Positions 1 to 6,501 of a stretch of DNA of 8,119 nucleotides are shown piece by piece. The DNA is from a candidate division WS6 bacterium GW2011_GWC2_36_7 (GTDB lineage: Bacteria > Patescibacteriota > Dojkabacteria > SC72), in NCBI GenBank assembly GCA_000991805.1, contig LBSF01000048.1:1-8119 (forward strand), read 5' to 3'. A program made the position numbers and the translations under genes. The notes beneath the pieces are model-generated. The model was given only the letters and a program-made list of their open reading frames with translations, ran no database searches and had not been told where the DNA came from. Positions within the stretch are counted from its first letter, which is position 1, and every line of letters starts with the position of its first letter.

Positions 1-28
1 TAGTAAAATTAACTCTGCCTTAAAAAAC

Positions 29-1327
29 ATGGCACGCAAAATAATAACAGCTATAGATCTCGGTTCCTCCAAAGTTACAACAGTAATTTCTTCTGTTGAT
101 GACAATCAAACACCTTCCGTTATAGGTGTGTGTTCACATACTAGTAAAGGTATCAAAAAAGGCGTTGTAGTGAATATTGATGACGCAACCAATGCAATAT
201 CAGAGAGTGTACTAGCTGCTGAAAGAATGGCAGGTGTTACAGTTTCTGATGTATATGTCTCAATCAATGGTGAGCAGGTAACAAGCTTAAACAACAAGGG
301 TGTTGTAGCAGTTGCAGGTTCTGAAATCACGATAGATGATACATATAGAGCAATCGAAAATGCGAGAACCTTATCTTTACCAGATAATCTTAATCCAATC
401 CACATTATCCCTAGAGAATTTGTAGTGGATAATCAAGGTGGAATTAAGTATCCAATTGGAATGAGTGGTGGAAGATTAGAAGTAGAAACACATATAATCA
501 CTGCACCTAATTCATACTGGCAGAATATTAGAAAATGCGTAGAACAGGTAGGATTGAATGTCTATGATGTAATCTTTACTGGTTGGGCATCATCGCTTTC
601 AGTATTAACAGAAACAGAAAAAGAGCTTGGTGTCTCTATGTTAGACATTGGTTCTGGTACTACAAGTATTACAATATTTGAAGAAGGATCAATCATCTAC
701 AGTAGTTGTATACCTTGGGGTGGGAATAGCATAACAAGTGATATTGCGATTGGTCTTCAAGTTTCTCTTGAGGAAGCTGAAAAGATTAAGCTCTATATGT
801 CAGATATTCTTGATAACAAGACAGCAGTTTCAAAAGGAAAAGGAATGGATTCAACACCAGCACTTTTAAGAAAGAAAGATGAGCCTAAAGAAAAGAAATC
901 AAAAGTTGATGAAATTGATCTTAGTGGATATGGAATAGACAAGAGTGTATCAAAAGAGACCTTGCAAAATATTGTAGAGGCAAGGTGTGAAGAAATCTTC
1001 GAAATGGCAAAAGAGAATGTTTCTAAATCTGGATACAATATTGGTATGCCCGCGGGAGTTGTTTTAACAGGAGGGACAGGGTTACTAAGAAATATCACAA
1101 AGATTGTACAAGGAGTATTTGGAGTTTCTGCAAGAATAGGGTATCCTTCAGGATTAACAGGTATGACAGAGGAAATCTCTGATCCATCATATGCTTGTGT
1201 ACAAGGTTTGATTAAACATGCGATGGATGATGATGTTGATATTAGTTCTTCCAATGACAAGAAGAAGTCCAATGTTAAAGGATTTGTTGGAAAATTGGGA
1301 GAGTGGATGAAATCTTTACTGCCTTAA
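29..1327 (+). CDS. ftsA: Cell division protein FtsA (actin-like membrane tether of FtsZ)
   Basis: FtsA is the actin-fold ATPase that anchors FtsZ filaments to the inner face of the membrane. The first phosphate motif is AIDLGSSKV (residues 8-16), the second is MLDIGSGTTSI (204-214), and the adenosine motif is VVLTGGTGLL (344-353). A SHS2/1C-like region lies between the first two. The C-terminus (about 418-432, GFVGKLGEWMKSLLP) is a typical amphipathic membrane-targeting helix. At 432 residues it is slightly long. Part of the excess is a Lys/Asp/Glu-rich stretch at about 262-305, where other FtsA proteins have a short loop. The frame stays open upstream to the window edge, but MARKIITAIDLGSS matches the usual FtsA start, so ATG 29 is chosen; it has no Shine-Dalgarno. 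ftsZ follows after 24 bases, the usual operon partner. Family identity is sure. Confidence 0.95.
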   Translation: MARKIITAIDLGSSKVTTVISSVDDNQTPSVIGVCSHTSKGIKKGVVVNIDDATNAISESVLAAERMAGVTVSDVYVSINGEQVTSLNNKGVVAVAGSEITIDDTYRAIENARTLSLPDNLNPIHIIPREFVVDNQGGIKYPIGMSGGRLEVETHIITAPNSYWQNIRKCVEQVGLNVYDVIFTGWASSLSVLTETEKELGVSMLDIGSGTTSITIFEEGSIIYSSCIPWGGNSITSDIAIGLQVSLEEAEKIKLYMSDILDNKTAVSKGKGMDSTPALLRKKDEPKEKKSKVDEIDLSGYGIDKSVSKETLQNIVEARCEEIFEMAKENVSKSGYNIGMPAGVVLTGGTGLLRNITKIVQGVFGVSARIGYPSGLTGMTEEISDPSYACVQGLIKHAMDDDVDISSSNDKKKSNVKGFVGKLGEWMKSLLP

Positions 1328-1351
1328 ATAAATTTTAGTGTTTAAGACACA

Positions 1352-2578
1352 ATGTTAGTTACAACCAATGTAGATCCAGTAGCAAAAATTAAGGTAGTAG
1401 GAGTAGGTGGTGGTGGTTGTAATGCAATCAACACTATGATTACTGACTATGATATCCCAGGTGTTGATTTTATGTCATTCAATACAGATGCACAGGCATT
1501 AAAGATGTCTCAAGCGCCTGTTACATTACAATTAGGAGAAGAATTAACTAGAGGATTAGGTGTAGGTGGTAACCATGATATGGGAGCACAAGCAGCTGAA
1601 GAAAGCTTAGACCAAATACAAGAATTTCTAGAAGGTGCAAACATGGTATTCATTACCGCGGGTATGGGTGGAGGTACGGGTACAGGTGCCGCTCCAATAA
1701 TTGCAGGTGTTGCTAAGAACATGGGAGCATTAACAGTAGCAGTTGTAACAAAGCCATTTGAATTTGAAGGGAATAAGAGAAGAGAAATAGCTGAAGAAGG
1801 TATTGCCGCATTAAAAGATAAAGTCGATACATTGATTGTTGTTCCTAACCAGAGATTACTTGAAATTGTTGATGAAAGTGAAAAACTCTCTTTTATTGAT
1901 GCTATGAAGAAGGTTGACTCAGTATTGGCCGAAGGTGTTAACAGTATTTCCAATTTGATTAGTCAAACAGGGTATATTAATGCAGACTTTAATGATGCTA
2001 AATCAGTAATGCAAAATGCAGGTACTGCGTTAATGGGTATTGGTAGAGCAAGTGGAGAAAATAGAGCTGAAAATGCAGCAAGAGCTGCTACAACCAGTCC
2101 TCTTCTTGATATGTCTATCGAGGGTGCAACAGGAGTCCTTTACAATGTTGTTGGATCCGACTTAACACTTACAGAAATTAGTCAAGTTTCAGAATTAATT
2201 AAGGAAGCTGTTGATCCATCTGCAAATATCAAATTTGGTGCACAAATTGATCCTAATGCTGGAGAAGAATTAACTATTACAATTGTTGCAACAGGTTTTG
2301 ATGAAAACAAACAAGTCTTTACTAAAAAGCAAAAGGGAGTCGATGAAAATGTGAGAACATTTGGATTCAAACCTAGAGCTGAAGAGGTTAAAGAAGAACC
2401 GGAGATGGAAATTGATTCTGAGGAGGATGTTTTAGAGTCCTTTGAAAAAGCAGATATTCAAGAAGAAGATTTTGAGGAGGATATTTTACCATCAACTCCA
2501 GTAAGTAATCCAAGCAATTTAGGAGATGGTGAAAGTATATTAGATACTCCAACTTTCCTTAGGAGACGAAAAGCGTAA
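1352..2578 (+). CDS. ftsZ: Cell division GTPase FtsZ
   Basis: FtsZ is the tubulin homologue that polymerises with GTP into the Z ring. The N-terminal nucleotide loop is VVGVGGGGCNA (15-25) and the tubulin signature GGGTGTG is at 106-112. The T7 catalytic loop reads NADFNDAKSVM (210-220), with the acidic residues D212 and D215 that complete the active site of the neighbouring subunit. After the core (to about 318) there is a very acidic linker (345-380), then the conserved C-terminal peptide DTPTFLRRR (398-406), which binds FtsA. Length 408 is normal for the family. The gene lies 24 bases after ftsA and 26 before ftsW, so co-transcription is likely. The start ATG follows TTTAAGACACA with no Shine-Dalgarno; the protein begins close to the GTPase core, so no other start is plausible. 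Confidence 0.97.
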   Translation: MLVTTNVDPVAKIKVVGVGGGGCNAINTMITDYDIPGVDFMSFNTDAQALKMSQAPVTLQLGEELTRGLGVGGNHDMGAQAAEESLDQIQEFLEGANMVFITAGMGGGTGTGAAPIIAGVAKNMGALTVAVVTKPFEFEGNKRREIAEEGIAALKDKVDTLIVVPNQRLLEIVDESEKLSFIDAMKKVDSVLAEGVNSISNLISQTGYINADFNDAKSVMQNAGTALMGIGRASGENRAENAARAATTSPLLDMSIEGATGVLYNVVGSDLTLTEISQVSELIKEAVDPSANIKFGAQIDPNAGEELTITIVATGFDENKQVFTKKQKGVDENVRTFGFKPRAEEVKEEPEMEIDSEEDVLESFEKADIQEEDFEEDILPSTPVSNPSNLGDGESILDTPTFLRRRKA

Positions 2579-2586
2579 CTGCGATG

Positions 2587-2595
2587 TGTTAAAAT
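2587..2595 (+). promoter_or_regulatory. Possible extended -10 promoter of ftsW
   Basis: TGTTAAAAT fits the extended -10 form TGnTAnnnT and uses the same TAAAAT hexamer as the rplU promoter. It ends nine bases before the ftsW ATG, close to the eight seen at rplU, so a very short leader is possible. No -35 box is visible at 17 bases (cgaaaa), which lowers confidence. Confidence 0.35.
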
Positions 2596-2604
2596 CTATA
2601 CGTT

Positions 2605-3888
2605 ATGAATCTTTTCTCAAATAATTCAAAGAAGTTTCTATCTGTTGATTGGAAGATCCTTTTACCAGCTCTTCTACTTTCAATACTCGGGCTTATTACT
2701 CTTCTGTCAACAACAATTCTACCAGAAGGCGGATATGGGGATTTAGGTATTGTTTCGAAACAAATCATACTTGTAGATCTCTCGTATCTGAAATACTGGC
2801 AGGTCCTATTAGTAATTTGGACTGGAACTGTACTCCTTTTGGCACTTACCTTAATCATTGGTCCTGTAATCAATGGTGTTAGAAGATGGCTGTATATCGG
2901 TAGCTTCCAGCTACAACCTTCAGAGATAGCTAAATTTGCAGTAATAGCTATTACTGCAGGAATATTCTCAATGCGTGGAAAATTAAATGAACTGATACTA
3001 TTTGGCATAACGTTTCTCTCTGTAATTACACTATTCATACTCATATATCTAGAACCAGGGGGAAGCATGTCACTGTTAGCACTTACCATATGGTTCCTAA
3101 TGACATTCCTGGCACTTAGTAACCCATTGAGGAATACGATTGTATTACTAATAGCTGGAAGTGTATCAGGAGGATTTTTAATAGCGGCAATTACAAATAA
3201 TTGGATATGGTATCTGACTACCATATTGGGTGTGGTACTTACGGTGTTTGTATTGTACTCTAAGACAAAATGGAAACCATTAGCAATAGGGGCGCTTGTA
3301 CTTGGATTGTTTCTTGGAATCTTTTTCACTGTATCCTGGGATACTATTCTCCATGATTACCAAAAAGAAAGAATCGTAGCATTTATAAACCCAGCAGAAA
3401 CTACAGCAGATGAAGGATTTAATGTAAATCAGTCAAAGATAGCAATAGGGTCTGGGCAACTATTCGGAAAGGGTTTTGGAAATGGTACTCAAAGTAAGCG
3501 TAATTTCTTACCAGAGCATCAAACGGATTTCATATTTGCTTCCTTTGCCGAAGAATTTGGACTTGTAGGGAGTGTAGTGGTATTAGGATTGTATGGCTTT
3601 TTGATAGTATATTGCTTCATGACAGCTATAAATGTAATACAAAATCCATTACATTCCTTAATATCTATGGGAGTAGGTATAAAGCTTCTTCTCGAGGTAT
3701 TTATCAACCTTGGTACCAATATGGGAACAATACCTGCAACAGGTATACCACTACCGCTAATGAGTGCAGGAGGGACAATTACAATAATGACCTTGGTATG
3801 TCTTGGATTGGTTCAAAACATAGCTTTAAGACACAGGCAAGGGCATAGAGATGTAAGTGGAGAGATATTGGATGTATATGAGGATTAA
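2605..3888 (+). CDS. ftsW: SEDS-family peptidoglycan glycosyltransferase FtsW/RodA
   Basis: This is a polytopic membrane protein of 427 residues with about ten hydrophobic segments, of the SEDS family that polymerises lipid II with a class B PBP partner. Family motifs are GVRRWLYIG (91-99) with QPSEIAK (104-110), YQKERI (252-257), the extracellular LPEHQTDFIFA (302-312) containing the likely catalytic Asp308, and GIPLPLMSAGG (380-390). The canonical QPDxGT is replaced by EPGGSM (150-155), losing its Asp, and the SYGG tyrosine is Ala388. FtsW and RodA cannot be told apart with certainty here; position behind ftsAZ favours FtsW. An extended -10-like TGTTAAAAT (2587-2595) ends nine bases before the ATG, so the gene may have its own near-leaderless start as well as read-through from ftsZ. 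Its stop overlaps the stop of the convergent antitoxin gene. Confidence 0.9.
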   Translation: MNLFSNNSKKFLSVDWKILLPALLLSILGLITLLSTTILPEGGYGDLGIVSKQIILVDLSYLKYWQVLLVIWTGTVLLLALTLIIGPVINGVRRWLYIGSFQLQPSEIAKFAVIAITAGIFSMRGKLNELILFGITFLSVITLFILIYLEPGGSMSLLALTIWFLMTFLALSNPLRNTIVLLIAGSVSGGFLIAAITNNWIWYLTTILGVVLTVFVLYSKTKWKPLAIGALVLGLFLGIFFTVSWDTILHDYQKERIVAFINPAETTADEGFNVNQSKIAIGSGQLFGKGFGNGTQSKRNFLPEHQTDFIFASFAEEFGLVGSVVVLGLYGFLIVYCFMTAINVIQNPLHSLISMGVGIKLLLEVFINLGTNMGTIPATGIPLPLMSAGGTITIMTLVCLGLVQNIALRHRQGHRDVSGEILDVYED

Positions 3889-4181
3889 TTAGATTTTGGT
3901 ATGAATTGTATCTGAAGATCTGCATTCATGGCGTTTGCTAACTGTGTCAACTTCCCAATAGAGACATTCATGGCACCAGTTTCTATCTTTGTAATAGTGG
4001 TCCTTGGAATTCCCGATTTAGTAGAGAGTTCTTCCTGAGTTAATCCAAACTCCTTTCGAAGCTCTCTGAGGGCTCTTTGGGCAATTCTTTCATTGGCCTC
4101 TTTGTGGATTCGTTCAATCTCTTTCGGTGTGAAGGTTCTTCGCTCTAACTCTTCTAATGTTATTAAATTTTTGTAATCCAT
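3885..4181 (-). CDS. higA: HigA-type XRE-family antitoxin
   Basis: This 98-residue protein has an N-terminal charged helical part (about 1-37) and a classic Cro/C1 (XRE) helix-turn-helix at about 40-92. The HTH reads as ELRKEFGLTQEELSTKSGIP followed by the recognition-helix region TTITKIETG. In higBA systems the antitoxin binds the toxin and represses the operon through its HTH. The gene starts four bases after the toxin stop (TAA-aaat-ATG), so it is almost certainly co-translated with it. No Shine-Dalgarno precedes the ATG, which suggests coupling to translation of the toxin frame. The gene runs convergent to ftsW, and the two stop codons share the TTAA at 3885-3888. Base composition resembles its neighbours, so recent transfer is not evident. 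The fold is certain; the antitoxin role rests on its partner. Confidence 0.88.
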   Translation of the reverse strand: MDYKNLITLEELERRTFTPKEIERIHKEANERIAQRALRELRKEFGLTQEELSTKSGIPRTTITKIETGAMNVSIGKLTQLANAMNADLQIQFIPKSN

Positions 4182-4185
4182 ATTT

Positions 4186-4512
4186 TTAATTTTTTAAATT
4201 AGTTAATCGTTGTAAACAAATATTGATTTCTCTAAGAGGAGTCCTCATAGTTTTCTTCCTAAATGCAGAGAGCAAAACAATATGGTTTTGGGTGTATGCA
4301 TATATACATCTCCATGCTCCATTGTGGTTAACTCTTACCTCGAATAGATCTGTGCCAGAAAGTTTCTTAGCATTTGGATATTCTAGAAAGCCGTAATCAC
4401 TTAACTCTGAAAAAAGCAGATACATTTCTTCACGAATGTCGTCTGGAAAAAGATTTATTTCTTTTTCAAAATTACTATCAGCATAGATATCCTTACCTGT
4501 ATATTGTGTCAT
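4186..4512 (-). CDS. higB: HigB/RelE-superfamily toxin (Gp49-like, PF05973 type)
   Basis: This 108-residue protein belongs to the phage Gp49/HigB branch of the RelE toxin superfamily, ribosome-associated mRNA endonucleases. The diagnostic run is visible: KKLSGTDLFEVRV (49-61), the strand WRCIYAY (67-73), then LSAFRKKTMRTPLREI (81-96), whose basic patch is typical of this branch (FxKKTxKTPxxEI). The toxin-first order and the XRE partner directly downstream give a complete type II module. The start at ATG 4512 gives a normal length with no Shine-Dalgarno. An imperfect inverted repeat (4516-4531) lies three bases upstream and may be the autoregulatory operator. The last codons are strongly A/T biased but the conserved core is intact, so the toxin is probably active. 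Cellular targets cannot be judged from sequence. Confidence 0.88.
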   Translation of the reverse strand: MTQYTGKDIYADSNFEKEINLFPDDIREEMYLLFSELSDYGFLEYPNAKKLSGTDLFEVRVNHNGAWRCIYAYTQNHIVLLSAFRKKTMRTPLREINICLQRLTNLKN

Positions 4513-4515
4513 ATA

Positions 4516-4531
4516 TTGAACATTAGGTCAA
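4516..4531. promoter_or_regulatory. Possible HigA operator (imperfect inverted repeat)
   Basis: The 16-base element ttgaacattaggtcaa has half-sites TTGAnC and GnTCAA, pairing at five of eight positions around its centre. It sits three bases upstream of the higB start, where HigA-type repressors usually bind their own promoter. The repeat is seen; the operator role is inferred. A short AT-rich palindrome could arise by chance. Confidence 0.3.
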
Positions 4532-4611
4532 GAATTTAGCATTTAATATTGTAAAGAAGAGAAATGAAATTTTGATTAAGTGTTTCTAATTGAAGAAATC
4601 GCCTCCATTTA

Positions 4612-4640
4612 TTGACATTTTCGCCATATTCCATTAAAAT
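4612..4640 (+). promoter_or_regulatory. Sigma70-type promoter of rplU, predicted leaderless
   Basis: A perfect -35 box TTGACA (4612-4617) is followed by exactly 17 bases and a -10 box TAAAAT (4635-4640), one mismatch from TATAAT. The rplU ATG is at 4649, only eight bases after the -10 box. Transcription normally starts about seven bases downstream of the -10, so the message should begin at A4645 to A4649, giving zero to four untranslated bases. The rplU frame offers no later usable start codon, which supports a leaderless mRNA. It likely drives rplU and the three genes behind it. Confidence 0.75.
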
Positions 4641-4648
4641 CCTTACTC

Positions 4649-5005
4649 ATGACAGAAACAAAGAAAGAAACCAAAACAGATCAAAAAGTTACAGAAAACA
4701 AGTTTGCAGTAATCAAAATTGCAGGGACTCAGTTAAAAGTATCCGAAGGTTTGGAATTTGAAGTAAGAAAAATTGATGGTAAAAAGGGTGATGTAATTGA
4801 AATCACGGATGTCCTCCTAATCTCAGATGGTGAAAAAACAACCATTGGAACCCCCGTTATCGAAGGTGCTAAAGTTGTTTTAGAAATCACTTCTCAGAAA
4901 AAAGGAGAAAAGATTGATGGTTTCAAGTTTAGCGCAAAGTCTAGAAACAGAACACACTTTGGAGCAAGACAGTTAGTTACAAAGGTTCTCGTTAAGAAGA
5001 TTTAA
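4649..5005 (+). CDS. rplU: Large ribosomal subunit protein bL21
   Basis: bL21 is a small beta-barrel protein that binds 23S rRNA in the large subunit. The family core starts at FAVIKIAGTQLKVSEG (19-34), matching YAVIKTGGKQYKVxEG. It continues with DVLLISDG (54-61), IGTPVIEGAKV (66-76), and the C-terminal GFKFSAKSRNRTHFGARQ (91-108), equivalent to the usual KxKxxYxxxxGHRQ with the His replaced by Ala. Before the core is a Lys/Thr/Glu-rich tail of about 18 residues absent from most bL21 proteins; it probably extends over rRNA. No other ATG, GTG or TTG in the early codons could start the core, so this tail is real if the frame is right. The gene heads a likely four-gene operon, with the next gene after five bases. 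Confidence 0.93.
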   Translation: MTETKKETKTDQKVTENKFAVIKIAGTQLKVSEGLEFEVRKIDGKKGDVIEITDVLLISDGEKTTIGTPVIEGAKVVLEITSQKKGEKIDGFKFSAKSRNRTHFGARQLVTKVLVKKI

Positions 5006-5010
5006 ATACA

Positions 5011-6198
5011 ATGTCCAAACAATATTTTTTCGAAGCTGGAAGTTTCCAAGATCTCTCATACGCCGAGCTTGTTTCAGTTTTTAACCTCTATGGTGTTAGT
5101 AAAGATCGTATACAAAGATTCACAGACAAAGTATTCATAGTTCGTGACAATGAAGTTTCAGAAGAGATAATTAAGAAAATATTCAATAGATTAGGTGGAT
5201 TTGTTAGATATGGATATCTGTTAGATCAGGTAGATACTTTTCTTGCAGAATACATTGCAAAGGGAACAAAGGTTACATTTGGAGTCAGTGTATTGGGTAA
5301 CAGTCATAAACAAGATAGTATTTTTTTAAGAAAGCTTTCAGGCGAATTGAAAGACGAATTAAAAAGAAATAACGTACCATCAAGATTCATTAGACCATTA
5401 AACAGAGAAATTGAACTAAATGCTGCACAAGTATTAAAAAATGAGATTGTTGAAAAAGGTTTTGAGCTTTGTATTATAAAAAGTGAAAATGATGAAATCT
5501 ATGGATGTACCATGGGTGTACAGGATATTGAAAGTTTTGCTATGCGAGACTACGATAGGCCATTTACAGACGTAAAAATGGGGACTTTGCCTCCTAAGTT
5601 AGCCAGAATGATGGTCAATCTTGCTGGATTGAAAGAGGGTATTGTATGGGACCCATTCTGTGGATCTGGAACAATTCCTGTAGAAGCTGCTGTGTTAGGT
5701 TTTGATCTATTAGGTTCTGATATTGACGAACAAGCATTGGAATATACCGAAAAAAATATCGAATGGGCTTCAGACAAGGGGTTGATTGGAATTATTAAAT
5801 ATGATGTTTTCCATTTAGATGTTAAAGAACCAGATAATCGAACATTGGCAAAATTAAGAAAAACTCCAATATCTGCGGTAGTATGTGAACCATACATGGG
5901 TCCGCCACAGAGAAGCACACTTTTCTCAGGAAAAGCAGAACTCTTCTTAGCACGTGTAGAAGATCTTTACAGAGGGCTTTTTGATATATTACAAGAGGTA
6001 ACACACGAGGGATTTATAGTTGTAATGATAATTCCTTCCTACAAAACATCATGGGGATGGAAGACAATCGGGGTAAGAGATATAGTAGGAAAGCGATGGG
6101 AAGTACTAAATACTGAACTTTCCGGTGGTAGGGACTTGAAGTGGAGCCGTAAAAATAGTATTATCACTAGGAACATTTTCATATTACGCAGAAAATAA
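5011..6198 (+). CDS. TRM11/COG1041-like SAM-dependent RNA methyltransferase
   Basis: This 395-residue protein resembles the Trm11/Trm-G10 group, which methylates guanosine N2 in tRNA. The N-terminal half (about 1-175) looks like an N-terminal domain plus THUMP-like region ending in VQDIESFAMRDYDRPF (170-185), the RDxxRP linker of this group. The Rossmann domain follows: MGTLPPKLARMMVNLAG (190-206), motif I DPFCGSG (214-220) for S-adenosylmethionine, and LLGSDID (233-239), whose acidic residue should bind the SAM ribose. Motif IV, usually DPPYG in this group, reads CEPYMGPP (292-299). The protein ends in a typical C-terminal sheet. It starts five bases after rplU and is co-directional with rpmA, so an RNA or ribosomal substrate is likely, but whether that is tRNA, rRNA or something else is open. 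Family assignment is firm; substrate is unknown. Confidence 0.82.
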   Translation: MSKQYFFEAGSFQDLSYAELVSVFNLYGVSKDRIQRFTDKVFIVRDNEVSEEIIKKIFNRLGGFVRYGYLLDQVDTFLAEYIAKGTKVTFGVSVLGNSHKQDSIFLRKLSGELKDELKRNNVPSRFIRPLNREIELNAAQVLKNEIVEKGFELCIIKSENDEIYGCTMGVQDIESFAMRDYDRPFTDVKMGTLPPKLARMMVNLAGLKEGIVWDPFCGSGTIPVEAAVLGFDLLGSDIDEQALEYTEKNIEWASDKGLIGIIKYDVFHLDVKEPDNRTLAKLRKTPISAVVCEPYMGPPQRSTLFSGKAELFLARVEDLYRGLFDILQEVTHEGFIVVMIIPSYKTSWGWKTIGVRDIVGKRWEVLNTELSGGRDLKWSRKNSIITRNIFILRRK

Positions 6199-6223
6199 CT
6201 GAGTAATATATATATTAATTGTT

Positions 6224-6227
6224 AAGG
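6224..6227 (+). promoter_or_regulatory. Shine-Dalgarno-like AAGG of rpmA
   Basis: AAGG seven bases before the rpmA ATG is the only Shine-Dalgarno-like match at usable spacing among the starts in this window. It lies within ttaaggtagcacaATG. The match is short, so it may be chance. Confidence 0.4.
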
Positions 6228-6234
6228 TAGCACA

Positions 6235-6501
6235 ATGTCACATGTCGTAGGTGCAGCAAGCACATCAAACAATGGCCATGTAGCAGGTAAAAGATTAGGA
6301 GTTAAGAAATTTGCTGGAGAGGCTGTAAAAGACGGAAATATTATTGTAAAACAGAGAGGTTCTGTATACCACCCAGGTAAGAACACATACATGTCAAAAG
6401 ACTTTTCTATACACGCTAATATAGATGGCTTTGTACAATTCAGAAGAATGTCCGGTTTTAAAAGAGGACAATACTTTATAGATATTGTAGAATCACTCTA
6501 A
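6235..6501 (+). CDS. rpmA: Large ribosomal subunit protein bL27 with atypical N-terminus
   Basis: bL27 lies near the peptidyl transferase centre, where its flexible N-terminal tail normally contacts tRNA. The core is clear: KRLGVKKFAGEAVKDGNIIV (19-38), KQRGSVYHPGKNT (39-51) and KDFSIHANIDGFVQF (55-69), aligning without gaps to other bL27 proteins. The N-terminus is unusual. MSHVVGAASTSNNGHVAGK replaces the familiar MAHKKGxGSxxNGRDSxxK, so the two tail lysines and the RDS motif are gone, and RQRG is KQRG. Length 88 is normal. This is the only start in the window with a plausible Shine-Dalgarno, AAGG seven bases upstream (6224-6227). It is 36 bases after the methyltransferase and its stop overlaps the next start by one base (TAATG). 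bL27 identity is confident. Confidence 0.9.
   Translation: MSHVVGAASTSNNGHVAGKRLGVKKFAGEAVKDGNIIVKQRGSVYHPGKNTYMSKDFSIHANIDGFVQFRRMSGFKRGQYFIDIVESL

Noticed and set aside
1..23. End of an upstream gene (one frame reads VKLTLP then TAA at 21-23)
   Set aside because: Six codons are too few to support a gene. ftsQ would be a natural neighbour but nothing here shows it.
2589..3329. Long minus-strand open frame antisense to ftsW
   Set aside because: It shadows a gene with clear SEDS motifs, and its translation shows no recognisable domain.
4540..4610. Terminator or structured RNA in the higB-rplU spacer
   Set aside because: No stable stem with a T-run was found. The genes flanking it diverge, so a terminator is not expected.
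5951..5956. CACGTG core as a possible parS site
   Set aside because: The flanks (cttcttag and tagaagat) do not match the parS arms TGTTTC/GAAACA, and the site lies inside the methyltransferase gene. No other parS-like palindrome was seen.
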